DNA of 64,000 nt, taken from assembly GCF_902499175.1 (NCBI RefSeq), contig NZ_CABVQC010000018.1:58916-122915 (forward strand), written 5' to 3'. The notes under the pieces were generated by a model that had not been told where the DNA came from, did not search any database, and worked only from the letters and a program-made list of their open reading frames with translations. Made by a program: the position numbers and the translations under genes. Positions 54,335 to 63,641 of the stretch are shown here, piece after piece (position 1 is the stretch's first letter; each line of letters begins with the position of its first letter). This DNA comes from Burkholderia aenigmatica. Its GTDB lineage: Bacteria > Pseudomonadota > Gammaproteobacteria > Burkholderiales > Burkholderiaceae.

Positions 54335-57300
54335 ACTTCGGGCAATGGATGCAGCGGCACCGGCGCTCGCTGCTGTTCGTCGTCGCGCTGCTCGCGATTG
54401 CCGGTGCGCTGACGGCGTTCCGGCTGCCGATCTCGCTGTTTCCGAACGTGTCGTTCCCGCGCGCCGTCGTGTCACTCGACGCCGGCGACCGGCCGGCCGA
54501 GCAGATGGCCACACTCGTGACCATGCCGGTTGAAGAGGCGCTGCGGCGCGTGCCGAACGTGCGCGACGTCGAATCGAAAACGAGCCGCGGTTCGGCCGAG
54601 ATCTCGCTGAACTTCGACTGGGGCACCGACATGGCGCAGGCGACGCTGCAGGCGCAGTCGGCGATCGCCGAGATCCTGCCGTCGCTGCCGGCCGGCACGA
54701 CGATGCAGGTGAAGCGGATGGATCCGACCGTGTTCCCGGTGCTCGCCTACAGCCTCACGTCGTCGCGGCAGTCGCTGTCCGAACTGCGCGATCTCGCGCA
54801 GTTCCAGTTGCGGCCGCTGCTGTCGTCGGTCGACGGCGTGGCACGTGTCGAGGTGACGGGCGGCGCGCAGGACGAACTGCAGGTCGCGATCGATCCCGCG
54901 CGGCTTGCCGCGTACAAGCTGTCGGTGGAGGACGTGTCGAAGGCGATCGGCGCCGGCAACGTGTTGATGGCAACCGGGCGCATCGAGGATCACTACAAGC
55001 TATATCTCGTCGTTGCCGATACGACGATCACGTCGCTCGATACGCTGCGCAACGCGGTCGTCGCATCGTCGGGCGGCAACCAGGTGCGCGTGGGCGACGT
55101 CGCGACGGTGTCGCGCGGCACGGTCCCGCAATGGATCCGCGTGACAGCGGACGGACAGGATGCGGTGCTCGTCAACGTGTTCCAGCAGCCGGGCGCGAAC
55201 AGTGTGGCGATGGCCGCGGCGATCCGCGCGAAGCTCGCCGATTTCCGCAAGCAGATGCCGTCGGGTGTCCGTCTCGCGAACTGGTACGACCAGAGCCAGC
55301 TCGTGATCGCATCCGCATCGAGCGTGCGCGACGCGATCCTGATCGGCGTCGTGCTGGCCGCGTTCACGCTGTTCGTATTCCTGCGCAACTGGAAGGTCAC
55401 CGCGATCGCGGTCGCCCTGGTGCCGATCGTGATGAGCACGACGATCCTGCTGCTCGACGTGTTCGGGATGGGCTTCAACATCATGACGCTCGGCGGGATG
55501 GCGGCGGCCGTCGGGCTCGTGATCGACGACGCGATCGTGATGATCGAGCACATCGCGCGACGCATGCGCGAGGCGGGCGCTCATGCATTTCACGGCCGCG
55601 TGATGAGCGCGGCGCTCGAATTCACGCGGCCGCTCGCCGGATCGTCGGCCGCGACGCTGATCATTTTCGTGCCGCTCGCGTTCCTGTCGGGCGTGACCGG
55701 TGCGTTCTTCAAGGCGCTGTCGATCACGATGGCGAGCGCGCTGTTCATTTCGTTCATCGTGAGCTGGCTCGCGATCCCGATCCTGTGCGATCACTGGCTG
55801 ACGCCGGCCGATGCGGCGGAGCATCGCGAGTCGCGTTTCGCCCACTGGCTGAACACACGTTATGCGACGCTCGTCGAGCGCGTCAGCCGCCAGCCCTGGC
55901 TGGCATTCGCGGGCGTGGTGCCGCTGCTGGTCGTGGCCGCGTTCGCGTTCACGCGCGTCGGCAGCGGGTTCATGCCGTCGATGGACGAGGGCGGCTTCGT
56001 GCTCGACTACCATACGGCGCCCGGTACCTCGATCACCGAGACCGATCGCCTGATGCGCGAGGTGGAAACGATCATTCGCGAGAACCCGAACGTCGCGACG
56101 TATTCGCGCCGGACGGGCGCGGGCCTCGGCGGCGATCTCAACGAACCGAACAAGGGAGACTTCTTCGTTCGCCTGAAATCGGGGTCGCGCGAGCCGATCG
56201 ATACCGTGATGGAAGAGATCCGTTCGAAGGTCGAGACGAACGTGCCCGGCGTGAATATCGAACTCGCGCAATTGATGGAGGATTTGATCGGCGACCTGAC
56301 CGCAGTGCCGCAACCCGTGCAGATCAAGATTTATTCGGACGATCCGAATGTGCTCGAAGCAACCGCGCGACGTGTGGCGGCGCGCATCGGGAAGATTCAG
56401 GGCATCGTCGACGTCGACGACGGCATCAACCCGGCGGGCGATGCGCTCGACCTGCATATCCGGCCCGACGCGGCGGCCGCCGAAGGGATGGATCCGCAGT
56501 CGATCGCGCAGCAGGTGTCGGACTTGCTGGAGGGAAGCGTCGCGACGCAGTATCAGCAAGGTCCGAAGACGGTCGGCGTGCGCGTGCGGGTGGCGGACGC
56601 GATGCGGATGAACGGCACGGGGCTGGGCGCGTTGCAGATCCGCGCGCCGGACGGGCACCTGTTTCCGCTCGACCGCGTGACCGACCGTATCACCTTCAGC
56701 GGTCAGCCGGAGATCAGCCGCGACAACCTGAAGCGGATGGTGTCCGTCACCGCGCGGATCGACGGTCGCGATCTCGGTTCGACGATCGCGGACGTGCAGC
56801 GCGCGCTCGGCGACGCGCACCTGTTGCCGCCGGGCGTCTATTACGAACTGGGCGGTCTGTATCAGCAACAGCAGATCGCCTTCCGCGGGCTCATCGCGGT
56901 GTTCGGCGCGGCCGTTGCGCTCGTGTTCGCGCTGCTGCTGTTCCTCTACGAGCGATTCCGCGTGGCGCTCGCCGTGATGGCGATGCCGTTGTGTGCGACC
57001 GGTGCCGTGTTCGTCGGGCTGTGGGTGACCGGCATCGAGCTGAACATCTCCGCCATGATGGGGATGACGATGATCGTCGGCATCGTGACGGAGGTGGCGA
57101 TCTTCTACGTGTCGGAATTCCAGGGGCTCGTGCGCGACGAAGGCATGGCGCCGGATGTGGCGCTGCTGGCGGCCGGCCGCAACCGGTTGCGGCCGATTGC
57201 GATGACGACGATCGCAGCGATCCTGGCCTTGCTGCCGCTTGCGTTTGCACTCGGGCAGGGTTCGGCGATGCAGCAGCCGCTTGCAGTCGCGATCATTTCG

Positions 57301-57396
57301 GGGTTGATCGTGCAGTTGCCGCTCGTGCTGCTCGTGCTGCCGGCGCTGCTGCGCGTGTTGCTGTCGGGGCGGCGCCCGGGTAGGGCGCAAGGGTAG
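54331..57396 (+). CDS. RND-family efflux pump inner-membrane subunit
   Basis: 1021 residues. It expels substrates using the proton gradient. The N-terminus (RRSLLFVVALLAIAGALTAFRLPISLFPNVSFPRAVVSL) and the twelve-helix layout fit. In TM4 two adjacent Asp (399, 400) in GLVIDDAIVMIEH form the proton relay typical of HAE-type pumps. The periplasmic loops (GMDPQSIAQQVSDLLEGS and GVYYELGGLYQQQQIAFRGL) and TM11 region are intact. The exact drug or metal range is not readable. Overlap with the adaptor gene shows one operon of three. Confidence 0.94.
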   Translation: MNFGQWMQRHRRSLLFVVALLAIAGALTAFRLPISLFPNVSFPRAVVSLDAGDRPAEQMATLVTMPVEEALRRVPNVRDVESKTSRGSAEISLNFDWGTDMAQATLQAQSAIAEILPSLPAGTTMQVKRMDPTVFPVLAYSLTSSRQSLSELRDLAQFQLRPLLSSVDGVARVEVTGGAQDELQVAIDPARLAAYKLSVEDVSKAIGAGNVLMATGRIEDHYKLYLVVADTTITSLDTLRNAVVASSGGNQVRVGDVATVSRGTVPQWIRVTADGQDAVLVNVFQQPGANSVAMAAAIRAKLADFRKQMPSGVRLANWYDQSQLVIASASSVRDAILIGVVLAAFTLFVFLRNWKVTAIAVALVPIVMSTTILLLDVFGMGFNIMTLGGMAAAVGLVIDDAIVMIEHIARRMREAGAHAFHGRVMSAALEFTRPLAGSSAATLIIFVPLAFLSGVTGAFFKALSITMASALFISFIVSWLAIPILCDHWLTPADAAEHRESRFAHWLNTRYATLVERVSRQPWLAFAGVVPLLVVAAFAFTRVGSGFMPSMDEGGFVLDYHTAPGTSITETDRLMREVETIIRENPNVATYSRRTGAGLGGDLNEPNKGDFFVRLKSGSREPIDTVMEEIRSKVETNVPGVNIELAQLMEDLIGDLTAVPQPVQIKIYSDDPNVLEATARRVAARIGKIQGIVDVDDGINPAGDALDLHIRPDAAAAEGMDPQSIAQQVSDLLEGSVATQYQQGPKTVGVRVRVADAMRMNGTGLGALQIRAPDGHLFPLDRVTDRITFSGQPEISRDNLKRMVSVTARIDGRDLGSTIADVQRALGDAHLLPPGVYYELGGLYQQQQIAFRGLIAVFGAAVALVFALLLFLYERFRVALAVMAMPLCATGAVFVGLWVTGIELNISAMMGMTMIVGIVTEVAIFYVSEFQGLVRDEGMAPDVALLAAGRNRLRPIAMTTIAAILALLPLAFALGQGSAMQQPLAVAIISGLIVQLPLVLLVLPALLRVLLSGRRPGRAQG

Positions 57397-57418
57397 GGCC
57401 GCGCGCACGCACGTTGCG

Positions 57419-58333
57419 TCAGTCCGCTCGCGCAAGTCGCGCCTTCATGAAATCCACCCACGCGCGCACTTTCTGCGGGACGTGCCGCGTCGCGACGTAT
57501 AGCGCGTAGACGTTCTGCTGCGGAAACCGGTACGCGGGCAGCGCGTCGACCAGCGTGCCGCTTTCGAGATCGTCGCGTACGAGCCATTCGGGCAGCAGCG
57601 CGACGCCGCTGCCCTGGCGCGCCAGTTCGCTCAATACCGAGGCGTTGTCGACGACGATGCGAGGCTTCTGGGCCGGTCGAAACGCATGTCCGTTGCCCGC
57701 GCGGTCGGTGAGCATCCATTCGGCGATCCGCTCGAGCCGGCTGTGGCCGAGCTGCGGCAAGCGGGCCAGGTCGTCAGGCGACGTCGGGTGCGGCAGCCCG
57801 GCTTTCGCGGGCAGACCGGGTGCCATCACGGCGAGCACATCGTAGGTGGCGAGGCAGACACCGCGATAGGGCAGGTCGCGAAAGTGCTCGTCGCGTCCGA
57901 GCCGGATCGCGACGTCGAAGCGGTCGCGCACGAGATCGGCCTGGGACGTATGCGTTTCGAGCCGCACGCGCAACGCGGGATGCTGCGCGGTGAACGCATG
58001 CAGCATCGGGGCGAGGACGCGCGCCGCGTACTCGACCGTCGACGTCACGCGCAGGATGCCTTGCATGCCGCCATGCTCGCCGCGCACCTCGTCGATCGCG
58101 CCTTCGGCTTCTTCGAGCACGCGCAGGCAGCGCTGGTAGAAGCGCTCGCCGGCGTCGGTCAGCTCGACACGCCGGGTCGTCCGCGTGAGCAGCGTGACGC
58201 CGAGCTCCGCTTCGAGCTGCTTGATGTTGAAACTGACGGCCGCCCGCGCCTGGTTCAGCGCGGTGGCGGCGGCCGTGAACGACCCGGCCTCGACCACGGC
58301 ACGGAAGACGGCGAAACGATCGAGGCTCACCAT
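57419..58333 (-). CDS. LysR-family regulator (CrgA-like group)
   Basis: 304 residues. The helix-turn-helix is LDRFAVFRAVVEAGSFTAAATALNQARAAVSFNIKQLEAELG, followed by RTTRRVELTDAGERFYQRC and a linked effector domain. It is convergent with the RND operon (22 bases apart) and divergent from the MFS gene at 58548, so the exporter is its most likely target. A strong palindrome lies in the divergent promoter. Confidence 0.92.
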   Translation of the reverse strand: MVSLDRFAVFRAVVEAGSFTAAATALNQARAAVSFNIKQLEAELGVTLLTRTTRRVELTDAGERFYQRCLRVLEEAEGAIDEVRGEHGGMQGILRVTSTVEYAARVLAPMLHAFTAQHPALRVRLETHTSQADLVRDRFDVAIRLGRDEHFRDLPYRGVCLATYDVLAVMAPGLPAKAGLPHPTSPDDLARLPQLGHSRLERIAEWMLTDRAGNGHAFRPAQKPRIVVDNASVLSELARQGSGVALLPEWLVRDDLESGTLVDALPAYRFPQQNVYALYVATRHVPQKVRAWVDFMKARLARAD

Positions 58334-58462
58334 GGTTGGGGTGTGGGTCCTGTCTATGCGTTGGATCGCTCGAAGGGTACCCGAATGTGCGGCCGCGTGC
58401 GGCGCGCGGTGCGTGGCCGCGGCTGCGCTGGGTTGCCGGGGCGTGATCCGATTGTCAAAAAA

Positions 58463-58483
58463 ATTCGACGGAACCGGTCGAAT
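58463..58483. promoter_or_regulatory. Perfect dyad in the LysR/MFS divergent promoter
   Basis: ATTCGAC (58463-58469) and GTCGAAT (58477-58483) are perfect inverted repeats separated by the seven bases GGAACCG. It has the T-N11-A geometry expected of a LysR recognition site and lies between the two divergent genes. Confidence 0.6.
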
Positions 58484-58547
58484 CCGGCCGCTTACCGATG
58501 GGCCGGCCGGCCTCTACACTGCGGCGTTTCGTGATGTTGCCGCCGCC

Positions 58548-59933
58548 ATGACCGACCGTTCCAGAATCGCCGCCGTCTACCTGCTCGGCTTCGCGATCGA
58601 TCTCGCGAACATGTTCATGCTGAACGCCGCGTATCCGGCGCTGCAGCGCGAACTGCGCGCGTCGGTCGCGCAGCTTGCGTGGGTCGGCAACGCGTACGTG
58701 CTCGGCCTGACCGTCGTGATCCCGTTCGGCACGTGGCTCGCGCGCCGCTGCGGCGAGCGGCGCGTGTTCGCTGCATCGCTGCTGCTGTTCGGGTTCGGCA
58801 GCGCCGGCGTCGGCGCATCGCCGTCGATTGGGGTGCTGCTCGCGTGGCGGCTGGTTCAGGGGCTTGGCGGCGGGCTGCTGATTCCGGTCGGGCAGACGAT
58901 GGCCTATCGCGCGTATCCGCCGCAGGCGCGGGCGCGGCTCACGTCGGTCGTGATGATGGTCGCGCTGCTCGTGCCCGCGTTGTCGCCTGCGATCGGCGGT
59001 GCCATTGTCGATCGCGGGTCGTGGCGCGCGATCTTCTTCGCGATGTTGCCGATCGCGGCCGCGACCGGCGCGCTCGCGTTCGTGTGGCTGCCGCGCGACG
59101 GCGCGCGCGACCGGCCGCCGCGGCTCGACTGGCCGGGGCTCGGCCTGAGTGCGGCAACGCTCGTCGCGTTGCTGCTCGGGCTGACTGCTGCGGGGCAGCC
59201 CGGCGGCGCGGCGTTCCCGCTCGCGATGCTGGCCGTCGCGCTCGCGGCAGGCGCCGGCTATGCGGCGCATGCGCGTCGGGCCGTGTCGCCGGTGGTCGAC
59301 CTGCGCCTGCTCGCGCAGCCGCTGCTGCGGATCGGCGTGGTGGTCTATCTGTGCGTGCCGGGTATCTTTACGGGCGTCAACCTCGTTGCGTCGCTTTATC
59401 TGCAGAACGCGCTCGGATTGAGCGCCGCGCATGCCGGCGCGCTGATGCTGCCGTGGGCGATCGCGGCGTGCTTCGCGATCGCGACGACGCGCCGCTGCTT
59501 TCCGCGCCACGGCGCGAAGCCGTTGTTCGCGTGCGGCATCGCGATCGACTGTGTCGGCATCGCACTGCTCGCGACGCCGTGGGCCGGCGTCGAAGCCGTG
59601 CGCATCGCCGCATTCGTGGCGATGGGGTTCGGCGCGAGCCTGTGCACGAGCACGTCGCAAAGCGCGGCGTTCGTCGATGTGCCGGCCGACCGGATGGGCG
59701 ACGCGAGCGCGCTGTGGAACATCAACCGCCAGTTGAGCTTTTGCATCGGCGTGGCCGTGCTCGGCAGCGCACTCAATGTGTTGCTGGCGTTCGACGCGGG
59801 CGGCCCGTCGCTCGCGCCGTACCGCTGGTGCTTCGGGCTGGCGGTCGCGCTGACCTTGCTGCCGCTCGGTCTGATCGCGCGGCTTCCTGCGCACGCTGCG
59901 CCGGCCGCACAACCCGTTTCATCCCACTCCTGA
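58548..59933 (+). CDS. MFS transporter (drug/metabolite exporter)
   Basis: 461 residues, 12 to 14 helices. Helix 1 and the motif A region are FAIDLANMFMLNAAYPALQ and LGLTVVIPFGTWLARRCGERRVFAASLLLFGFGSA; VGQTMAYRAYPPQARARLTSVVMMVALLVPALSPAIGGAI matches motif C of exporters. It begins 15 bases before a SnoaL-like gene ends the unit. The start at 58548 (MTDRSR) fits the family; the longer frame upstream runs through the palindromic operator. Confidence 0.9.
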   Translation: MTDRSRIAAVYLLGFAIDLANMFMLNAAYPALQRELRASVAQLAWVGNAYVLGLTVVIPFGTWLARRCGERRVFAASLLLFGFGSAGVGASPSIGVLLAWRLVQGLGGGLLIPVGQTMAYRAYPPQARARLTSVVMMVALLVPALSPAIGGAIVDRGSWRAIFFAMLPIAAATGALAFVWLPRDGARDRPPRLDWPGLGLSAATLVALLLGLTAAGQPGGAAFPLAMLAVALAAGAGYAAHARRAVSPVVDLRLLAQPLLRIGVVVYLCVPGIFTGVNLVASLYLQNALGLSAAHAGALMLPWAIAACFAIATTRRCFPRHGAKPLFACGIAIDCVGIALLATPWAGVEAVRIAAFVAMGFGASLCTSTSQSAAFVDVPADRMGDASALWNINRQLSFCIGVAVLGSALNVLLAFDAGGPSLAPYRWCFGLAVALTLLPLGLIARLPAHAAPAAQPVSSHS

Positions 59934-59948
59934 GAACCTGAGAGCCTT

Positions 59949-60347
59949 ATGTCTTTGCCGAATCCATATTTCAAGGAAGTCGTCGATACCGTTGTCGACA
60001 TCGAGTGCTGGTTGTCCGGCCGTGCTGTACCCGAGCGGCTCGCGGCGCTGATGGCGCGTTTTTCGCCGGGATTTTCGATGATCGCGACGTCGGGTGCGGT
60101 GCTCGATTACGCGGGCGTCGATGCGCTGTTTTCAAACGGGCACGGCGCGCGTCCCGGGCTGGCGATCGAGATCGACGAGTTGCGCGGGCTGGCCGTATGG
60201 TCTGACGGCGCGACGATCGGCTATCGCGAAACGCAGACCGATGCGGAGGGGCGGCGCACGGTGCGGCGTTCGACGGCCGTATTCCGGCGCGAGGCGGACG
60301 GCCTGATCGTGTGGCGCCATCTGCACGAGACGCCGGTCGTCGCGTGA
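59949..60347 (+). CDS. SnoaL/DUF4440-like small protein
   Basis: 132 residues. The NTF2/SnoaL-type fold is suggested by YFKEVVDTVVDIECWLSGR, ERLAALMARFSPGFSMIATSG, and the C-terminal strands RRTVRRSTAVFRREADGLIVWRHLHETP. Members act as polyketide cyclases, hydratases or stress-induced proteins of unknown role. It lies 15 bases after the MFS gene, so it is probably co-transcribed and may act on the exported compound. Confidence 0.78.
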   Translation: MSLPNPYFKEVVDTVVDIECWLSGRAVPERLAALMARFSPGFSMIATSGAVLDYAGVDALFSNGHGARPGLAIEIDELRGLAVWSDGATIGYRETQTDAEGRRTVRRSTAVFRREADGLIVWRHLHETPVVA

Positions 60348-60396
60348 GGAGGGCGTCCGCCGTCGTGCACGAAGCGGTGCGGACGCCGGGCCGGCG

Positions 60397-61122
60397 TTAC
60401 TTGTCCAGCTCCGGATAGTGCCGGAAGATGCCCGTGTCGTTGAACGGGATACGGCGTTCCGACTCGAGATAGTGGGCGACGGGCGGATGCAGTGCGACGC
60501 GGTCGTGCAGCGCGACCAGCGCCGCGATCTTGCGCTCCGCGCGCTTCATCGCTTTCGGAAACGCGTAGCGCAGGCCCTCGATCAACTGGAACATCGACAG
60601 GTCCGCATAGCTGAGTGCGTTGCCGGCGAGGTAGCCGCTCTGGTGCGGATTCTGGTCGAGTACGCGCTCGAAGTAACCGAGGAATTTCGGCAGCCGGCTT
60701 TCCAGGAAATCGGCTGCGCGCTCGGCGGCTTCCGCCTGCTGATCCTCGTAGTAGAGGCCGCTCGCAATCGGGTGATGCGTGTCGTGGATCTCGGTGACGA
60801 AATCGGCGACGGTCAACTGAAGCTGGTGCACCCACAGCCGGCCGGCTTCGTCGTCGGGCGCGAGCCCGAGCCGCGCGCCGAGAAACAGCAGGATGTTCGC
60901 GGTCTGCCCGATGACAACGTCGCCAGCTTTCAGGAACGGCGGCGCGAACGGCACGCATTCCGCCTTCGTGCTGTCCATCATGCGCATCATCGCCGGCACG
61001 CCCATGCCGCGCCCCGATTCGCGCGCGACGTCGACATAGTCGGCTTCGGCCGCTTCGAGCGCGAGCCGCACATATTCGCCTCGGCCCTGGATCTCGGGCC
61101 AGTAATACAGTTCGTATCGCAT
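60397..61122 (-). CDS. Glutathione S-transferase family protein
   Basis: 241 residues. The N-terminal thioredoxin-like domain starts MRYELYYWPEIQGRGEYVRLALEAAEADYVDV with the conserved Tyr and the FxGRGExxR region of sigma/nu-like GSTs; GQTANILLFLGARLGL completes it. The C-terminal helical domain contains GYLAGNALSYADLSMFQLIEGLRYAFP, the typical N-capping motif (SxAD). Conjugates glutathione to electrophiles; the substrate is unknown. Confidence 0.9.
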   Translation of the reverse strand: MRYELYYWPEIQGRGEYVRLALEAAEADYVDVARESGRGMGVPAMMRMMDSTKAECVPFAPPFLKAGDVVIGQTANILLFLGARLGLAPDDEAGRLWVHQLQLTVADFVTEIHDTHHPIASGLYYEDQQAEAAERAADFLESRLPKFLGYFERVLDQNPHQSGYLAGNALSYADLSMFQLIEGLRYAFPKAMKRAERKIAALVALHDRVALHPPVAHYLESERRIPFNDTGIFRHYPELDK

Positions 61123-61250
61123 GCTGTTTTCCCGTTCGTTGAACCGGCTGCCGCAGGCATCGTGACGACCGGGCGGCCGCGTGTCGCGCGCCGCCCGCTG
61201 CGAATAGACAGTCTAGGCGATCGCCGGAAAAGTGCCGCGCGCATCGCGCG

Positions 61251-61574
61251 CTACGCGTCGCGCTCGCCGCCCTCGGGGCCGTAGAAGAACACCCAGGTCG
61301 AGAAGTCGTCGGAGAAGCCGACGAAGCGGTGCTCGGCGTGTGCGGGGACGAACAGCACGTCACCGGCCGCGACCTCGCATGTGCGATCGTCGATGACGAA
61401 GCGGGACGTGCCGGTGGCGATCGCGTAAACCTCGTCGCGCGTATGCGGCTTCTGCTTGTCCTCGATGCGCGGCCGGTACAGCTCGACCTCGAGCGTGCCG
61501 TGGTGGAACAGTGTCGTGAACAGCGTGCCTGCTTCGTCGAGGCGGGCGAGTGATTCGTTCAGGCCGAGCTTCAT
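61251..61574 (-). CDS. Single-domain cupin protein
   Basis: 107 residues. One cupin barrel with motif 1 FHHGTLEVELYRPRIEDKQKPHTRDEVYAIATGTSRFVI and motif 2 CEVAAGDVLFVPAHAEHRFVGFSDDFSTWVFF. The His and Glu positions (PHTRDE and HAEH) fit a mononuclear metal site. It could be an isomerase, a dioxygenase or a stress protein. GGAG is nine bases before the ATG at 61574. Same direction as the GST gene, 128 bases apart. Confidence 0.85.
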   Translation of the reverse strand: MKLGLNESLARLDEAGTLFTTLFHHGTLEVELYRPRIEDKQKPHTRDEVYAIATGTSRFVIDDRTCEVAAGDVLFVPAHAEHRFVGFSDDFSTWVFFYGPEGGERDA

Positions 61575-61968
61575 TCTGATGTGCTCCGGGTCTGGATCGT
61601 GGGGATCGGGCCATGTGCGTCGTGCCATCGTAGCGCGAAATGCCGGGGGCGTCGTACGGCGCGCGTGGGACGCAAGATCGCCACCGGTGGAACGAATCAA
61701 GCGTGAGCTCGCCATATGTGAAACGCGGGCGTCCATCCGCGAAACGACGACGCGATTGCGCGGATTCGATCGTGAGCTTCACCGCAATTTAATAAACGCC
61801 GACTACGATCCGGCCTCGTCAATCTACAAAAGCGCAGCGAATCGATTCGCGCTGCAGCACTGCCGTCCGTCGCTCACCTGCGCGACACGTCCGATTGCCA
61901 TTTCCCGTGACCGTGAATGCGACGCCGAGGCATCTCGTCGACGCTATTCGCATCATTTCGTATTTCTT
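61575..61968. other. 394-base intergenic region before the Tat-protein cluster
   Basis: It lies between the divergent cupin gene and the first Tat-exported protein. No gene is visible. An AT-rich segment (about 61785-61800, CAATTTAATAAACG, and 61950-61968) probably holds the promoter of the plus-strand cluster. Nothing else clear is seen. Confidence 0.5.
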
Positions 61969-62790
61969 ATGAAAATGAATCCGCTGGCTTCTTCACGCAG
62001 AAAATTCCTGGCCGCCGCGCCGGCCGTCGCGGCGGTGCCGCTGCTGAGCGCGTGCGGCGGCGACGACGTTACGTCGGCGCCCGTTACCGACGCGGCGCTG
62101 GCCGCACAGATGTCCGCGAAGCTGAATACGCAGCTCGGCGACGCGGCGACGGTCAACGCGATCGTGCCGGCACTGACCGACGTCGGATTTACTTGGGACT
62201 TGCCGACGTTCCCGGCGGCCCAGGTCGGCGCGATCGTCGCGTACAGCTTCGGCAATCGCCCGAACGCGGCGAGCGGCAACACGTCGAGCACCGGCGGCAA
62301 CCAGTCCGCGCTGCCCGACCCGGGGCCCGTCAACGAAGCGCTCGCGGATGCCGTGTATCGCATCCGCCAGCTGAAGCCGGTGAAGGTGTACGCGCAGTGG
62401 GAGATCGCGCGCTTTCTCGTATCGAAGTACGGGATGAGCACCGACGTGCTGTCGTCTATCGAGCCGGTGATCGCGAGTGACGGCTCGATCGTGTACCTCA
62501 GCACGGCCGGCGTGGCCGCCGAGGCCGTGTCGCGCGCAGGTGGCGCAGCCGCGATGGGCAGCGTCGCGGTGGTCGGTCATCGGGATCACGCGAAGCGCTG
62601 CATCCAGACGTCGCAGCAGGCGGGCATGAAGGCGGCCGCGGTTGCGGAGGTGTCGTTGCCGACGCTTTACGACCCGCAGTCTGGCCAGCCGTGGACGCGC
62701 AACCGCAGCCTGTACCTCGTACACGACATGTATGCGCAGATGCTCGGCCGCGCGATCGGCGCGACGATGCAGGCGTTCCCGAAGGGCTGA
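61969..62790 (+). CDS. Tat-exported lipoprotein of unknown function, paralog 1
   Basis: 273 residues. The signal peptide has a twin-arginine motif (SRRKFLAAA, residues 9-17) and ends with the lipobox LLSAC, so it is a folded lipoprotein exported by Tat. The mature part is mainly helical with motifs shared with the next gene: APVTDAALAAQM, PGPVNEALADAVYRIRQ, ARFLVSKYGM, VAVVGHRDHAKRC, LPTLYD and RSLYLVHDMYAQML. The GHRDHAKR stretch is faintly like the last conserved segment of DUF218 (SanA/YdcF) proteins, but this is weak. I cannot name the family. Second ATG at 61975 possible. Confidence 0.8.
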   Translation: MKMNPLASSRRKFLAAAPAVAAVPLLSACGGDDVTSAPVTDAALAAQMSAKLNTQLGDAATVNAIVPALTDVGFTWDLPTFPAAQVGAIVAYSFGNRPNAASGNTSSTGGNQSALPDPGPVNEALADAVYRIRQLKPVKVYAQWEIARFLVSKYGMSTDVLSSIEPVIASDGSIVYLSTAGVAAEAVSRAGGAAAMGSVAVVGHRDHAKRCIQTSQQAGMKAAAVAEVSLPTLYDPQSGQPWTRNRSLYLVHDMYAQMLGRAIGATMQAFPKG

Positions 62791-62813
62791 CGCACTTTTT
62801 TCTCCCGATTCCA

Positions 62814-63581
62814 ATGACCATGCAGACCCGACGCCATTTCCTCGCCTCCGCCTCCGCACTCGCCGCGGCCGGCGCCGCCAGCACGCCCGCCTTTGCGAGC
62901 GACGCGCCTGTTTCAGACGCCGAACTGCAACGCCAGATGCTCGGCAAGCTGACGAACGAGTTGAACGACCGCGCAGCCGCCACCGACGAGACCGGCTACC
63001 TGTTCGATACGTTTTTCTCGTGGACGCCGCCGACCGTCCAGAACACGGCCATCAACACGATTGCCGCATTCAGCTTCGGCGGTCGCGCCGCGGCGTCGTC
63101 CGGTGCCGCGCCAGTGCCGGGCCCCGTGAACGAGGCGATTGCAGACGCCGTGTTCCTGCTGCGCCAGAAGGTTGCCGTGCGGATCGTCGCGCAGCAGGAG
63201 GTCGCGAGCGTGCTCGCGTCGAAATACGGGCTGACGGCCGGCGTGACGTCGATCGCGACCCCGGCCCTGGCCGCCGGCAGCCCGATACCGACGCCCGACG
63301 GTGTTGCTGCCGCGATCGTCAAGCAGGCCGGCTCGGCCTCGGCACTCGGCAACGTCGGTGTCGTCACCCATTCGGATCAGGCGTCGATTGCCGTGCGCGT
63401 GTCGAATGCCGTGGGGATGCAGGCCGCAGTGCCGGCGGGGCTGACGCTGCCGTCGCTCTACGATGCGTCCGCGCAGATGCCTGCATTGCGGCGCCGTGAT
63501 CTGTACCTGCTGAGCAACGTCGGCGTGCAGCTCGGCATGCTGCGGCTCGACCTGATCAACCGCGAATACCCGAACGGCTGA
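62814..63581 (+). CDS. Tat-exported protein of unknown function, paralog 2
   Basis: 255 residues. The Tat signal reads TRRHFLASASALAAA, cleaved near AFA-SD by signal peptidase I, without lipobox Cys. The mature part is homologous to the preceding protein: APVSDAELQRQM, PGPVNEAIADAVFLLRQ, ASVLASKYGL, VGVVTHSDQASIAV, LPSLYD and RDLYLLSNVGVQLG. The insert between is shorter and the His-rich turn is not conserved. It starts 24 bases after paralog 1, so both arose by tandem duplication and are co-transcribed. The function is unknown. Confidence 0.8.
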   Translation: MTMQTRRHFLASASALAAAGAASTPAFASDAPVSDAELQRQMLGKLTNELNDRAAATDETGYLFDTFFSWTPPTVQNTAINTIAAFSFGGRAAASSGAAPVPGPVNEAIADAVFLLRQKVAVRIVAQQEVASVLASKYGLTAGVTSIATPALAAGSPIPTPDGVAAAIVKQAGSASALGNVGVVTHSDQASIAVRVSNAVGMQAAVPAGLTLPSLYDASAQMPALRRRDLYLLSNVGVQLGMLRLDLINREYPNG

Positions 63582-63641
63582 AGCCGCCGGACGTTCGCTG
63601 AACCTTTCCCGTTCATCAACTTCTTCAGTTCCGGAATCGTC

